Below, one piece after another: positions 1 to 10,200 of a DNA stretch of 64,000 nt. Origin of the DNA: Giardia muris (taxonomy: Eukaryota; Fornicata; Diplomonadida; Hexamitidae); assembly GCA_006247105.1 (NCBI GenBank), contig CM016925.1, positions 992,001 through 1,056,000 on the forward strand. Reading direction: 5' to 3'. The first letter of the stretch is position 1. Each line of letters begins with the position of its first letter. The notes under the pieces are model-generated. The model ran no database searches. It was not told where the DNA came from and saw nothing but the letters and a program-made list of their open reading frames with translations. A program made the translations under genes and the position numbers.

Positions 1-87
1 GAGAACGTGATCGCGGCCTGCGAGCCGCTCCAGCTGCGGATGTTGACTACGCATTTCAATTTGGCATCGTATATTCGCTCACGCTAG
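1..87 (+). CDS. 3' end of an unknown protein (partial)
   Basis: Frame 1 is open from the window edge to a TAG at 85-87 and encodes 28 residues ending in ...NLASYIRSR. The gene starts outside the window. The fragment has no recognisable motif and is too short to assign. It is called coding because the frame is open and its composition resembles the neighbours; a chance open frame is possible. Confidence 0.4.
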   Translation, partial: ENVIAACEPLQLRMLTTHFNLASYIRSR

Positions 88-401
88 GTTACGTCATTAC
101 TGGATGAAATGGTCTACCTTATATCGAGGTCGTTGATGCGGATGAGGTATATAATGTGCCCCTGTGAACTAACATGTGGATAAGCCTCGCCAGGAGGTCA
201 GATTCACCCATGTCCCGATGCCTCAAAAAAGGGAAACAGAAAAGTTTGATGATATTTTTTTGAGCGGAGCTGTTTAGTCAACAACGGGTTACTGCAGAGG
301 AGAAGGTTGACCTATGTCGGAAAAGCTAAGAAAAGCTTCGGGAGAGTGCTCCTCACGCTTCTATGAGGCCAGGACTGTGTTGAAGGGCACCAAAAACAAA
401 T
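88..401. other. Intergenic stretch without a clear gene
   Basis: This 314-bp stretch lies between the partial gene and the TrpRS gene and is the longest non-coding gap in the window. No convincing ORF is seen; a 55-codon ORF starting at 315 runs into the TrpRS gene in another frame and looks spurious. The only notable element is a T7 tract at about 254-260, just after a TGATGA-like hexamer. It could be a Pol III-type terminator, an Sm-like site, or chance. The last bases before 402 are A-rich and fit the TrpRS initiator. Confidence 0.4.
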
Positions 402-1676
402 ATGGAGGTGGACGCTACAGCACAGGCAGCTCTTCTTCCACACGAGGCGATCATCACTACCTTTGGGGCAAGCTCGCTTGACGCGGAACTGCTGGCGCGT
501 TTCGAGCGTGTGACTGGAAAGAGGCCACACACGCTTCTCCGTAGAGGACTTTTCTTCGCCCACCGTGACTTTGATCGGTTCTTGGATGCGTATGAGCGGG
601 GGCAGCCGATCTACATCTATACGGGCCGTGGGCCATCATCGGACTCTTTGCATCTAGGACATCTTCTCCCCTTCATCTTCACGAAGTACTTGCAGGACGC
701 CTTCGATTGCCATGTGGTCATCCAAATAACTGACGACGAGAAGTTCCTACGGGATCGCTTCCTCACCTTCGATACGGTGTCCAAGTATGCAAAGGAGAAT
801 ATTCGTGACATAATAGCCTGCGGTTTCAATCCCGAGAAGACGTTCATCTTCATCAATTCCGACTATATGTGTCGTCCACCAGTCTATCGTCTTCTTTGTG
901 CCGTCGAGAGGATGCTTTCGATCAACCAGTTACGTGCTACGTTCGGCTTCGAAGATGCATCAAATGTCGGGTATATGTCATTCCCACCGAAGCAGATCCT
1001 CCCCATCTATAGCTCCTTCTTTGACGGGCTTTCTTTCACTCGTGTTCCAGTCGTTACTGAGATATCGACTGATGACGCTCCCAAGAAGAAGACTGGTAAA
1101 GCACGTAAGGATGCTGGGGTGGATGCGACCGAAGTTCTAGCCGAAATCTTCCCGGAGGCGAGCAACTATCAAAAGGCGACGTGTCTCATACCAGCTGGCT
1201 TAGAACAAGACTTGTACTTCAGATTGGGTAGAGATCTTGCCTCACGTCTTGGATTCCCTAAATGTACCCAGCTGATTGGACGCTTTCTACCTGGACTTCA
1301 TGGTGCCGAATCAAAGATGAGCGCATCAGACCCTAATAACGCGATATACTTGATGGATACTCCAAAGATGATCAAACAAAAGATCAATAAGCATGCTTTT
1401 TCGGGTGGGAGAGATACCGTTGAGGAACATCGTCTTCATGGAGCAAACCTTGACGTTGACGTATCCATCAAATATCTCGAGGTCTTTCTTGATTCCGACG
1501 AAGAGCTTGAGCGAATCAAGACCGAATATAAAGCTGGCCGTATGCTTACTGGCGAGGTTAAGAAGATCCTCATCGAGCTCCTTGGAAACCTTGTAGAAGA
1601 GCATAGAGCGCGTCGTGCCGCGGTGACCGATGAGCAGATCGCCGCCTTCACGTCCATTAGTGCTCGGTTCGGGTAA
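402..1676 (+). CDS. Tryptophanyl-tRNA synthetase, cytosolic (TrpRS)
   Basis: Class I aminoacyl-tRNA synthetase that charges tRNA-Trp with tryptophan for cytoplasmic translation. The 424-aa protein carries the HIGH-type signature HLGH at residues 84-87, preceded by TGRGPSSDSLHLGH. The class I loop KMSAS is at 305-309, within HGAESKMSASDPNNAIY, the hallmark of eukaryotic/archaeal TrpRS. Length fits the family core; there is no long WHEP extension. A short Lys-rich insert (about residues 226-240) separates parts of the Rossmann domain. The start is preceded by the A-rich stretch AAAAACAAAT, typical for this genome. The PP2C gene follows after only 4 bp. High confidence in identity. Confidence 0.95.
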   Translation: MEVDATAQAALLPHEAIITTFGASSLDAELLARFERVTGKRPHTLLRRGLFFAHRDFDRFLDAYERGQPIYIYTGRGPSSDSLHLGHLLPFIFTKYLQDAFDCHVVIQITDDEKFLRDRFLTFDTVSKYAKENIRDIIACGFNPEKTFIFINSDYMCRPPVYRLLCAVERMLSINQLRATFGFEDASNVGYMSFPPKQILPIYSSFFDGLSFTRVPVVTEISTDDAPKKKTGKARKDAGVDATEVLAEIFPEASNYQKATCLIPAGLEQDLYFRLGRDLASRLGFPKCTQLIGRFLPGLHGAESKMSASDPNNAIYLMDTPKMIKQKINKHAFSGGRDTVEEHRLHGANLDVDVSIKYLEVFLDSDEELERIKTEYKAGRMLTGEVKKILIELLGNLVEEHRARRAAVTDEQIAAFTSISARFG

Positions 1677-1680
1677 AAAA

Positions 1681-3216
1681 ATGGCCTTCTTCAGCAACCA
1701 GAGTTCTGCCTTCGTCTGGGGTTCCAGTATCTTCCACAACTCGAAGGGGCAGGACTGTCGCTCGCTCGACTTCTTCAAGGACTCGGAGCACTTCTTCGCG
1801 GTCGTGGGCGTGTACGACGGCCATGGAATGGCAGACTTCGCCTCCATGTATGCCTCTGAGTACCTCCCTTCCACCCTTGCCAAGGCGGTTTCGAAGGCCT
1901 TGAAGCAGCCCGACCATCGAGGTCAGAGCGAGGGTCATATAGTGGCCACCGCTCTTTGCAATGCCCTTTTGAATGCCGATGCTAGGTATGCGGTCTGTGA
2001 CCCTCCTGGCGCATCCTCGCGGTCCGGAAGCACGGTGGTGATGTGCCTTGAGATGGGGAACGACCTCTATTTCGTCAATACTGGAGACTCACGGGCGTGC
2101 GTTGGAGCTCTTGGAGTCAGTCAATCCGACGCGAACACATGCAATACCCTTCCTCTTGGGGCGAAAGTTGCGCGGCTCAACGCATTAAAGGGTATCGATC
2201 CTCCATATTGCGGTGGAGAATGTCTATCTCCTTCACAGCATCCGAATGATCGGATGAAGAATGGGGCGGTGGCGAGCGTTGAGCCGACGACCATAGACCA
2301 TTGCGCCTCGGAGAACCAGCGGGAGATCACGCGGTGTCGTCTAGCGGGCGCCACCATCTCACAGAATCGACTATTTCCGGAGACTTGTCTTCATTGGTGG
2401 TCTTTCATGCTTACTCGAACCTTTGGGAACACCTTCAGCAAGGGGAAGGCCATGATCGTGAACCCCGATATCTTTCATAAGCCTGTGATCATGACGCGGG
2501 AGGATATCAGGGCGATGGAGGAAGCAGGAGAGGAGGCGGCTGGAGATCGGCATGCGAAACTAACGAATCCGCATCAATTGAGAAACCCGTCCCAATACTA
2601 TGATTTGCGTACAGGGACTGTGGGGAGTGCAGGGACCTGTACTCCAGTCGATTATGTTATTTTGGCATCGGATGGGGTTTGGGCCGTCCTAAAGAACGAG
2701 GAGGTGCACCAGATCATCCACCAAAGCGTCCAGGACTACCTAGCCACGTCCGAGCCGGACTGCATCAACCCGTGTCTCATTGCATCCAGAATTACTCACG
2801 TGTGCATGGAGAAGGTCGCGAAGGATGATCTTTACTCAGATGATATCACCATCGTGTTAGGGCTACGCCGGGCCTGCATCTTCGCTGGTGACAAGGAGGC
2901 GGCGCGAGCCAACCCGGACGGGTTCCTCTGTAAGGAGACTGGGGAGTGCATTAACCTATCACGACAGAAGGAGGTCTTGAGTCGGCTCGACGCCTGGTAT
3001 TCAGAGATACAGGCCTTGTTTAAGGAGCATTACAAGCTTCTAGCGACACGCGAGCAGAACACGTACGAGACACTGTTGAAGTTGCTGTACACGGATAACA
3101 GCCAGCCAATGACACACCCAACGAACCGGTTCCGCTTCCTCTTCGATATCGATCGAGTTATTCGAAACTTGCACGTACGCTATCAGGCCTTGAAGGGCGA
3201 AGGGCGTAAGGAGTAG
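1681..3216 (+). CDS. PP2C-family Ser/Thr protein phosphatase
   Basis: Metal-dependent protein phosphatase (PPM/PP2C), 511 aa. Motifs in order are VVGVYDGHG (about residues 41-49, metal-binding Asp), SGSTVVMCL, NTGDSRACVG, ILASDGVW and YSDDITIVLGL, so the Mn/Mg-coordinating aspartates appear intact. It is larger than a minimal PP2C because of inserts between the second and third blocks and a C-terminal extension of about 110 aa without motif. An upstream in-frame ATG at 1630 lies inside the TrpRS gene. The ATG at 1681 is preferred because it directly follows TAAAAAA, four bases after the TrpRS stop. Its poly(A) signal AGTAAA lies at 3234-3239, inside the convergent RPB11 gene. Confidence 0.9.
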   Translation: MAFFSNQSSAFVWGSSIFHNSKGQDCRSLDFFKDSEHFFAVVGVYDGHGMADFASMYASEYLPSTLAKAVSKALKQPDHRGQSEGHIVATALCNALLNADARYAVCDPPGASSRSGSTVVMCLEMGNDLYFVNTGDSRACVGALGVSQSDANTCNTLPLGAKVARLNALKGIDPPYCGGECLSPSQHPNDRMKNGAVASVEPTTIDHCASENQREITRCRLAGATISQNRLFPETCLHWWSFMLTRTFGNTFSKGKAMIVNPDIFHKPVIMTREDIRAMEEAGEEAAGDRHAKLTNPHQLRNPSQYYDLRTGTVGSAGTCTPVDYVILASDGVWAVLKNEEVHQIIHQSVQDYLATSEPDCINPCLIASRITHVCMEKVAKDDLYSDDITIVLGLRRACIFAGDKEAARANPDGFLCKETGECINLSRQKEVLSRLDAWYSEIQALFKEHYKLLATREQNTYETLLKLLYTDNSQPMTHPTNRFRFLFDIDRVIRNLHVRYQALKGEGRKE

Positions 3217-3224
3217 CGACACAG

Positions 3225-3599
3225 TCATTCTGAAGTAAAGGCTTCCAAGGCGCTCTCGAACGCTTTCTCAATCTCCTCGACAGATTTTGAGACTCGATCC
3301 AGCGCATAGAACATGATCAGTTCTGGAGTGATATCCGGATCGGCCAATGCCTTTTGAGGATGTAGCTGCAAGCGTATCACGATCTTATTGTCCAATGGGT
3401 GTGGCATCTTCAACCCGACGAAGGCGACCTCCGGCCGGCTTGATAGCTCCTGTTTTAGGATATGCCCGATCGTATAGTCCTGGAAGGGGATGTGGAACTC
3501 GAGGGCGTCTGCCGTCCCGATCTGGTACACCTCGAACTGCGAGGCATTCCCGAGCTCGTAGTTCACGAGCGTCTTCAAACGGTCCGGGACGTTGTCCAT
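3225..3599 (-). CDS. RPB11: RNA polymerase II subunit RPB11-like
   Basis: Small subunit (124 aa) that heterodimerises with RPB3 through an alpha-NTD-like dimerisation fold and helps assemble Pol II. The diagnostic core is DYTIGHILKQEL, then RPEVAFVGLKMPHPLDNKIVIRLQ. This corresponds to the family pattern HTLGN...PxVxFAGYxxPHPLxxxIxIRVQ. The PHPL form points to RPB11 and not to the Pol I/III paralogue AC19, which usually has HPSE/HPTE; AC19 remains the main alternative. Length agrees with the family. The gene is convergent with PP2C, with 8 bp between stops. Its upstream neighbour, the Myb-like gene, ends 21 bp before this start. Confidence 0.78.
   Translation of the reverse strand: MDNVPDRLKTLVNYELGNASQFEVYQIGTADALEFHIPFQDYTIGHILKQELSSRPEVAFVGLKMPHPLDNKIVIRLQLHPQKALADPDITPELIMFYALDRVSKSVEEIEKAFESALEAFTSE
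3234..3239 (+). terminator. Poly(A) signal AGTAAA for the PP2C gene
   Basis: The Giardia-type AGTRAA hexamer lies 17 bp after the PP2C stop codon. It falls inside the 3' end of the convergent RPB11 coding sequence, so the two transcripts should overlap at their tails. Confidence 0.6.
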
Positions 3600-3620
3600 A
3601 CTTCAACGGAAGATGATATT

Positions 3621-4424
3621 TTAACACGCGAAAGAATTGAGAATGGCAATGGTCTCAGCCCTTTTAGGTGTGGGCTCGCTATTGTATGCTAACCATGCAT
3701 CTTGGAAGATCGGATTATTCTCACCATACATGGCACGACAGACCTTTTGTAATGAGTCCAGACTAGGTGATGTTGGAGTCTCCCTTGTCATTCGTATTCT
3801 ATGCTCAATGCGGGTGAGACGGACAAGGGTGTTCTGACGTTTCAGAACGCGTACTCGTATTCGTCGTCGTTGCCCTGTCTCTTTTGGCTTCTCCTTAATG
3901 GAACAGCGTTCTATTGCCTTCTCGCGTGCATGTTTGATAGCCTCCTCGATGATAGGAAACTTTCCCGTCAAAACGTATTCGGTATGAAAGGAACCAAGGG
4001 TCATACTTGCCTTCTCAACCTCGACGCTGAAGCGTTGCATGAAAAGGCCTATATCGTCCTGGCGCTTCCGAGCCACCACGGCGCTATGCCGCCGTAGGTT
4101 GTTGAACTTACACTTAATGACGCTTGGGGTACGTCCTGGAATATATTGGGAAGCACGGTCCCAATCCACCCCGAAGGCTAAATAGAAGCCTATCAGCTTC
4201 AATTCTTCGTCGCGCGTCCATTTGACCGAGGAGGAATCAATGGATAGCTTTGGGGGAGGGGTGGATGAGGGAGATGGGATTGAAAATATTACTAGGTCAG
4301 GGTTTTGAGCTTCCTCGTCTGCTGAGCCTTTAATGGTGCGACCCAGGCCATTGTTATTGACCTGGTACGATACTAAGTACTCGCTGGTCCAGGTGTTCAG
4401 GCTAGAAGGTGTTTCCAACGACAT
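3621..4424 (-). CDS. Myb/SANT-like DNA-binding protein
   Basis: Probable transcription factor or chromatin protein, 267 aa. A single Myb/SANT repeat is seen at about residues 66-112: WTRDEELKLIGFYLAFG, then DWDRASQYIPGRTPSVIKCK. Two of the three structural tryptophans are present and the third-helix Trp is replaced. The C-terminal third is basic (KRQNTLVRLTRIEHR) and could contact nucleic acid. The frame is open 63 codons further upstream. The ATG at 4424 is preferred because it is preceded by GGAAATAAAG and because the upstream stretch is hydrophobic and AT-rich like intergenic DNA here. The target is unknown. Confidence 0.7.
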   Translation of the reverse strand: MSLETPSSLNTWTSEYLVSYQVNNNGLGRTIKGSADEEAQNPDLVIFSIPSPSSTPPPKLSIDSSSVKWTRDEELKLIGFYLAFGVDWDRASQYIPGRTPSVIKCKFNNLRRHSAVVARKRQDDIGLFMQRFSVEVEKASMTLGSFHTEYVLTGKFPIIEEAIKHAREKAIERCSIKEKPKETGQRRRIRVRVLKRQNTLVRLTRIEHRIRMTRETPTSPSLDSLQKVCRAMYGENNPIFQDAWLAYNSEPTPKRAETIAILNSFAC

Positions 4425-4700
4425 CTTTATTTCCGGACCTATACGTGAATATATAATAGAAGAGAAGATGAGAGAGATGAGAGGATAGTAATGGCTCGGG
4501 TATGTAGTGAAAAGAAAGGGAGAAATGAAACGTTTCTTCATTGTAGGTAGATGGGGGTGTAGCAAAAGGAAAGTAGGCTGTGGAACTAATTTCTTTTCTT
4601 CTGAATAGGGCAAAAGGAAGTCAAGACTACACTCTTTTCATATCTCCTTTTCTTGCTCAGAAATGCGAGGAGTTCTTCCAACGACTCAAAAAAGGTATTC
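4425..4700. promoter_or_regulatory. Divergent spacer between the Myb-like gene and the gene at 4701
   Basis: This 276-bp purine-rich stretch separates two divergently transcribed genes. A-rich tracts lie against both start codons (ATAAAG before the Myb-like gene; CAAAAAAGGTATTC before 4701), so the two core promoters are probably at its edges. No ORF or RNA-like structure is recognisable in between. Confidence 0.4.
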
Positions 4701-5402
4701 ATGGATGCTAACGTACTATTCCAGGACAGTACGACCCCATACGAGACGTCCCTCACTCCGGGGTCTGTGATCCGGCTGTTCCATGGCCTGTTAGCACTAC
4801 CCACGCTCATCACGACTGAGACTGAGAAGCAATACCTTAAAGACCTTATTGGGTTTATAAGAGGACGAATAGTGGAACCAGAACCGACTGGGATTGCTCT
4901 AGACTTGCTTCGACGCTATCCACCACGATCAGAACCTCAACGAGAGCTTCTTGAAGTATTTGGTAATGTTATCGCTATCAAACGGAAGCTTTCAGCCACA
5001 TCTCCAACAAGTCTTCCAGCGACCTTCCAATCACGCCTGGAACGTGACGATTACAACCGACTATTGGATTTGAACTCACGTTGCATGACAGTGACACAAT
5101 TCACCATTCCTTTGAAGGAACGCGAACAGGAATTGCAACGTACTGAGGAATTGATATCCTCTCTCAATATAGACGAGATGAAGGCTGAAATCGAACGCTT
5201 ACAACGGGAAGAGGAAAAGCTTACTACTCTTAAGGAGAAGATCCTTCAGATGAAGATGGACTTGGTAAAGGAATGCGAGACACAAGTACGACAGATCCGA
5301 GGAGAGTTTCGGGTGCGTTTCCAGGAGATGTGCGATGAGATTCTTGAAGATAAAGAAGGGTCACCTGATATGTTGGATGCCGCGTCTAGTACTTCTGTCT
5401 AA
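4701..5402 (+). CDS. Unknown protein with C-terminal coiled coil
   Basis: A 233-aa protein that I do not recognise. Residues 1-130 look globular. Residues about 135-215 are a heptad-rich coiled coil (EREQELQRTEELISSLN, then EIERLQREEEKLTTLKEKI). The acidic C-terminus ends in SSTSV. The frame is open back to 4653, but only through a TTG codon. The first ATG is at 4701 and follows CAAAAAAGGTATTC, so it is taken as the start. Kinetochore, cytoskeletal or trafficking adaptors often have this layout, but no family can be claimed. Confidence 0.65.
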   Translation: MDANVLFQDSTTPYETSLTPGSVIRLFHGLLALPTLITTETEKQYLKDLIGFIRGRIVEPEPTGIALDLLRRYPPRSEPQRELLEVFGNVIAIKRKLSATSPTSLPATFQSRLERDDYNRLLDLNSRCMTVTQFTIPLKEREQELQRTEELISSLNIDEMKAEIERLQREEEKLTTLKEKILQMKMDLVKECETQVRQIRGEFRVRFQEMCDEILEDKEGSPDMLDAASSTSV

Positions 5403-5461
5403 TTTGGATCCTTGGGTATACTTCTTCTTCTCTAATTAAAGAAGGTTGTTAGCAACAATAA

Positions 5462-7252
5462 ATGATATCACATGTCCGTACAATCAGTGCCACTGACGAG
5501 GCGATTCATACGTATCCCCGTAGAGGCATGGCCATCCGTTCCGATAACTCCGAGATCGTGATGGATGCTTCTCTTCAATCACTAACGACGAATCTACACA
5601 TCTCCGAATCAAACTCGCAAACCTGTATCAATACAGCCTTACCATGGATTCCCTCTCTTCCGGACTCGGAGTTCTATGTCCTATACCCCACCCAGCTCCA
5701 ACATGGGTCATCCATAGCCGGGATCCTCTTTCTTATAGTTCGTTCCCATGCTAAGGAGTGTATGCTATCGTCTAGTATGATCTTAAGCCTGGCTTATGAG
5801 ATCGTCCTTTCGATTCAGTATGGGACTAGATCTGCCCTGACATCCGACTTCAATTGTCTAGATACTAATCTTGGTTCTATTCCACGGCTTTTATCTACAC
5901 CTCTTTCACGCTTCCAGACCATTAAGGACTTATTGACAAATGAAGCACGTGCAACGATCCTGAAGAATGCTCATATCATTTCCTCCGTCCCTATCGATGA
6001 GACTTCCACCTCCAGTCTTTTAACCGAACTCCTCCAGGCATACTTTGACGACCATGGGACCCCACGCTTCCCATTGGGGCGACGAGGGCTTGTCGCCTTC
6101 ACCATCGTCAATGATGCGCAATTCAATAGGTATGGCCGTTATTCCTTTGATCTCAGTTTAAGACACACCTCTCTTCTGAAGTATAGCCTATTCTGTTGTC
6201 CCTCATTTGCCCCATGCAGCTCGAAGGCTATTACCTCCCACCGTGCCGAGAAGCTGGTCGCGCGCCAGCCAGATGCCGTAGTCATGTTGTCGGAACAGTT
6301 TATCTTCTCCAGTAATGCGGGGTTCCCTTGGGACACTATCGAGACTGAGCCTCAGAACCACCCTTCTTCTGTCCTTGACTCATATAGTCCGCCGGATTTA
6401 ACCTTCTCTCCACGCTCATCCTATTCCCATTCCTCGCATAAGCGTTCCAGCGATGCACTTAATGCGCGCATATCCGGAGTCGTTGGTAGTACGCTCAAGC
6501 GTTCAAGTCGTGTGGATTCAGGAAAGTCCACCATAACGGCCGACCTTGGAGATGGTCTTGGTGGTCTTCTTTATCCCATGGAATCTCTTGAAGGCTACCA
6601 ACGTGAGGATTATTCGCTTAGAGATGGTTCGGATGTATCCGAACTGAGTCGTAGTGATTCACCTGAGGCCAGACGGCCTGCCATGAGCATGGGTATTCGA
6701 AAGTTCCGTGGTATCTCCTTAGGAAAGAAGAAAGAGAAGGTTGAGGGTCTTCCGGGAATTCATGCAGCCGCAAAGAAGGATGGTCTTCGGATGGATGTGA
6801 AGCAGCTTTCCCCAACCCTGATGTCTGGAAAAACACGCCCGCGTCGACTTGTCCTCGATAGGGTTTCTACTACAACTCTTCCATTGAACTACATGATGGA
6901 TTTGGGCAAGGATGGAAACCCTCTCCTATCGAACCGGGGTCCACATGGTGAGGATCGCTTCTATCACTTACAATTCACATGTGGCGATGGCGAGTTGATG
7001 ATGTTTTGCGAGTTCCAGAAGGATGGGACCGTCTTCGAGGATGGACATGTCATCATGGGACAACAGCACTTCCAAGAATCCATTGTTGTCGTCGCTGGCC
7101 CGCAGGTCTTGGATATCATCGTCGATGGCCGTTATAATGACAGCATATGTCTAATACATGAGGGGGATTATCGGATCTGCTTCCGTCTTCTTGAACGGCA
7201 CGCGTGGATCAACCTAGGGACGAAATATGATGTCTTCGCGCGAGTTCTATGA
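5462..7252 (+). CDS. Unknown 596-aa protein
   Basis: No family is recognised. There is no signal peptide and no convincing membrane helix. Residues about 290-480 are Ser-, Arg- and Lys-rich and probably disordered (SPRSSYSHSSHKRSSDA; KFRGISLGKKKEKVEG). The last 110 residues are again globular (LQFTCGDGELMMFCEF; VVVAGPQVLDIIVDGRYND). The start has the A-rich context CAACAATAA. The stop codon at 7250-7252 shares its last base with an AGTAAA poly(A) signal. The ankyrin gene begins 19 bp later in the same direction. Confidence 0.65.
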   Translation: MISHVRTISATDEAIHTYPRRGMAIRSDNSEIVMDASLQSLTTNLHISESNSQTCINTALPWIPSLPDSEFYVLYPTQLQHGSSIAGILFLIVRSHAKECMLSSSMILSLAYEIVLSIQYGTRSALTSDFNCLDTNLGSIPRLLSTPLSRFQTIKDLLTNEARATILKNAHIISSVPIDETSTSSLLTELLQAYFDDHGTPRFPLGRRGLVAFTIVNDAQFNRYGRYSFDLSLRHTSLLKYSLFCCPSFAPCSSKAITSHRAEKLVARQPDAVVMLSEQFIFSSNAGFPWDTIETEPQNHPSSVLDSYSPPDLTFSPRSSYSHSSHKRSSDALNARISGVVGSTLKRSSRVDSGKSTITADLGDGLGGLLYPMESLEGYQREDYSLRDGSDVSELSRSDSPEARRPAMSMGIRKFRGISLGKKKEKVEGLPGIHAAAKKDGLRMDVKQLSPTLMSGKTRPRRLVLDRVSTTTLPLNYMMDLGKDGNPLLSNRGPHGEDRFYHLQFTCGDGELMMFCEFQKDGTVFEDGHVIMGQQHFQESIVVVAGPQVLDIIVDGRYNDSICLIHEGDYRICFRLLERHAWINLGTKYDVFARVL

Positions 7253-7257
7253 GTAAA
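7252..7257 (+). terminator. Poly(A) signal AGTAAA overlapping a stop codon
   Basis: The sequence TGAGTAAA joins the stop of the preceding gene (TGA, 7250-7252) to the AGTRAA signal. The next ATG at 7272 is only 14 bp after the signal, so the 3' end of this transcript probably falls at or within the start of the next gene. Confidence 0.6.
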
Positions 7258-7271
7258 CAGACAAAGAAATC

Positions 7272-10200
7272 ATGCCTATCGTCGCCTTCATTCGAACCCA
7301 GATGGCAGTAGCCTCGGATGAGGATCCCGGATACATCCGGATGCTAGTCGAGACGGCAAAGCGTCTCTCCTCATCCTTCATCATTCGGCCATTAGCGTTG
7401 CTTCGATCTGGGAGTTCTCTCATGATTAACTACGATATGCCACGGAATGCGACCTCCTTGGCAGAGGTGATCGCCGAACGTAGTCTTTATTGTGAGCAAT
7501 TTCCAGAAGAACTACTTCGAAGAACCTTCTTTTGTCTTATTCAAGCAACGGAGGCATTGGAGCGTGCAAAGACTCCCTTCCCCACCTTCGCCGTCCCTGA
7601 GGCGATTTTCATCCTACCCACGGGTTTTCTTCAAGTCAGTCTTCCACATATCATTGCTAGAGGTGGACAACAAAGTTTAACCTCTAGTATGCAATTACAA
7701 GCGATTTGCATGTTTATTAGACAGTTGATTAAGTTCAATACGAATAGGCTCCATGCGATGGGCCAATCCGATAGTCCATTGCCTCGATTAACAAAACAGA
7801 TACGTAGTTCTTCAAAGAAAAAGCATGCATCCCCCACGTTGCAACGTGTTTCTTCTAGGACACACTTACAAATCTCTTTACTGAATCCTAGTGAGCAGGA
7901 TACCACAGAAAGCTGTGCCGTTCGGCCACGACGGTCTTTAAGCCGACCAGTACGTACATCATTGAAAGGTTCTTTACTTAGCTCTTCTTCCAGCACATCA
8001 ATTGGATTGAAAGTTGACCTCCCAAAACAGACTGACTTGGCTCAAACTCAAGGGACGTCTTTAGAGGGGATTCTAGCGGTCTTACAGCTTGAAACCTTCG
8101 AGAAAGACCTTTCAATTGAGACTCTGCTCGGAATTTCACGCGTACAGCGATGGTTTGGAGATCTATGTATCAGCATGTATAAGGGGCTCAAGGGTATCCA
8201 TTTTCCATCAACCGCACTGATTGATGCGGTGAAAAGTCGAAACCATGAGCAATTAGGACTTCTATTGCACTTGGTTGGGCATACCGACGATAGAGGGATG
8301 ACAGCGTTGATGTGGGCGGCTGCAACAAATAACAAACATGCCGTGTATCTTCTCAATGAATATGAGGCGGGATATATCGATATGCAAGGCTGTTCGGCCA
8401 CCTGTCACGCAATCATCGCTGGTAATAAAGAATGCTTCCTGATGCTCAAAGAGGTCGAGTCACATATCCATGAAGGTTGTGGGTTGACTCCACTTATCTT
8501 CGGACTCTGTCTTACACCTCACAACTGTGATTCCAAACAGCTTGTGCATGCCTCAACCGTGCTTAAATCCGGCCATACTCCATTAATGGTAGCGGCCATT
8601 TACAATTCCACAAGCTGGTTAGTTCCCTTGTTAAGAGCAGCACCTCATATGGCAGAACAATCACTCAAGGGAGATATAACCGCTCTTATGCTCGCTGTTG
8701 AATCTGGAGCACTATCCATGGCTCGAGCCCTTATTCATCATACTCCTCATATGATTGGAAAGGTTGATACCATGGGAAGAACTGCCTTGATGAGACTCAT
8801 GTTACTCCCTGCTCCCGAATTGCCACAATCTCCTGGGGCACCACCTTCTCCTGAACCACCTAAAACTCGAGCCGAACTAATGTCTGGCTTCCCACTACAT
8901 GACGTTTTACAGGAGGACTTCCTATTCGTCCTTGAAAGATTAGCTCCAAGCGAATCATCAATTTCGGAGAACGATGGAATGTTTGCTATTGACCTCGCTC
9001 TCAAAACTCGTAACGTCGAAGTGATTCAGCATATCTCGAGATACAGTTATAACGAGGTGAAAGACCCGGAAACAGGAATGACACGTCTAATGCACGCCTG
9101 TATAGAAGGAGACTTCGCCTTGGTCTGCGCCCTATACTCTGCAGAGGCGGGACTGGTTGATATCAACGGTCGTACAGCATTGATGCATATCGCTTTACGG
9201 AATGAGACTCCTGAAGGCTTACGTTGTCTTGAGCTCTTGGCACGTCTAGAGGCTAGTCGGAGAGATAATAATGGACGTACCGCCCTCATGTATGCTTGCA
9301 TCATGCAGAACTTCGGCCAGGTCATGGTACTTCATCAATTTGAGTCCGGGTTGCTTGATCACGAAGGAAAGAACGAGATAGATATTTCAAAAACCATTCC
9401 GAACAATACAGAAATCTATAACTACTTGTCAGCCCGCTTGCCAATGGTTCGACTCGAACATGATCGCACTCCTCTCATGCAAAGTATTCTTGAGAAGAAG
9501 ACGGCCTCTCTCGAAAGAAATCAACTAACAATGATGCTTCATAGTCAGAAAAAGCTCCGGGACGATCGGGGACGGACCGCACTCATGTACTGCGTCGAGT
9601 ACGGGAACCTGGATGTGTTTGAGCGTCTTAGAGACGTCGAGCTCTATTCAAGGACCTTTGAGAACACTACAACTCTGATGGAGTGTGCTAAACAGCCTCT
9701 AACCTCAGAGAATGCCGAAACTCTTATCCCGATGGTCAAGCGTCTCCTTTGTGAGTCCCAGATGACAGATCGTGACGGAAACACAGCACTCATCTATGCA
9801 GTTCGTGCAGGCTCTGCGAAGCTCATCCGGATCCTAGCTAGTAGAGAGGCTGGGATCCAGAACCATTATGGCGATACGGCCTTGCTTCTCGCCTTGCGTA
9901 ACTCTCGACTCAACTTCTGCGTTCAACACCTTTTCGAACGTGAGAGAGGGATCCGGACGTTATCGGGGCTTTCTCCGTTTATGGTCGCATGCCAAGTTGG
10001 AAACGAGGCTGTGGCACAGCAGCTATTTGATCCATCTCTATTAGGAGAGCTCGACGAGACCGGAAATACTGCGCTCATACATGCCTCTCATCATTGTATG
10101 GATCGAGTGATTCCTTATCTTATTGATGCGGAATGTGGCACGGTTTCCCGCAATCAGCAGTGCCCTACAGCTCTTCTGGCATATATTATGGCGCATGGCC

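Noticed and set aside
1326..1883. 185-codon minus-strand ORF across the TrpRS/PP2C junction
   Set aside because: It is antisense to two well-supported genes, has no motif and spans their junction. Codon bias of the sense genes explains it.
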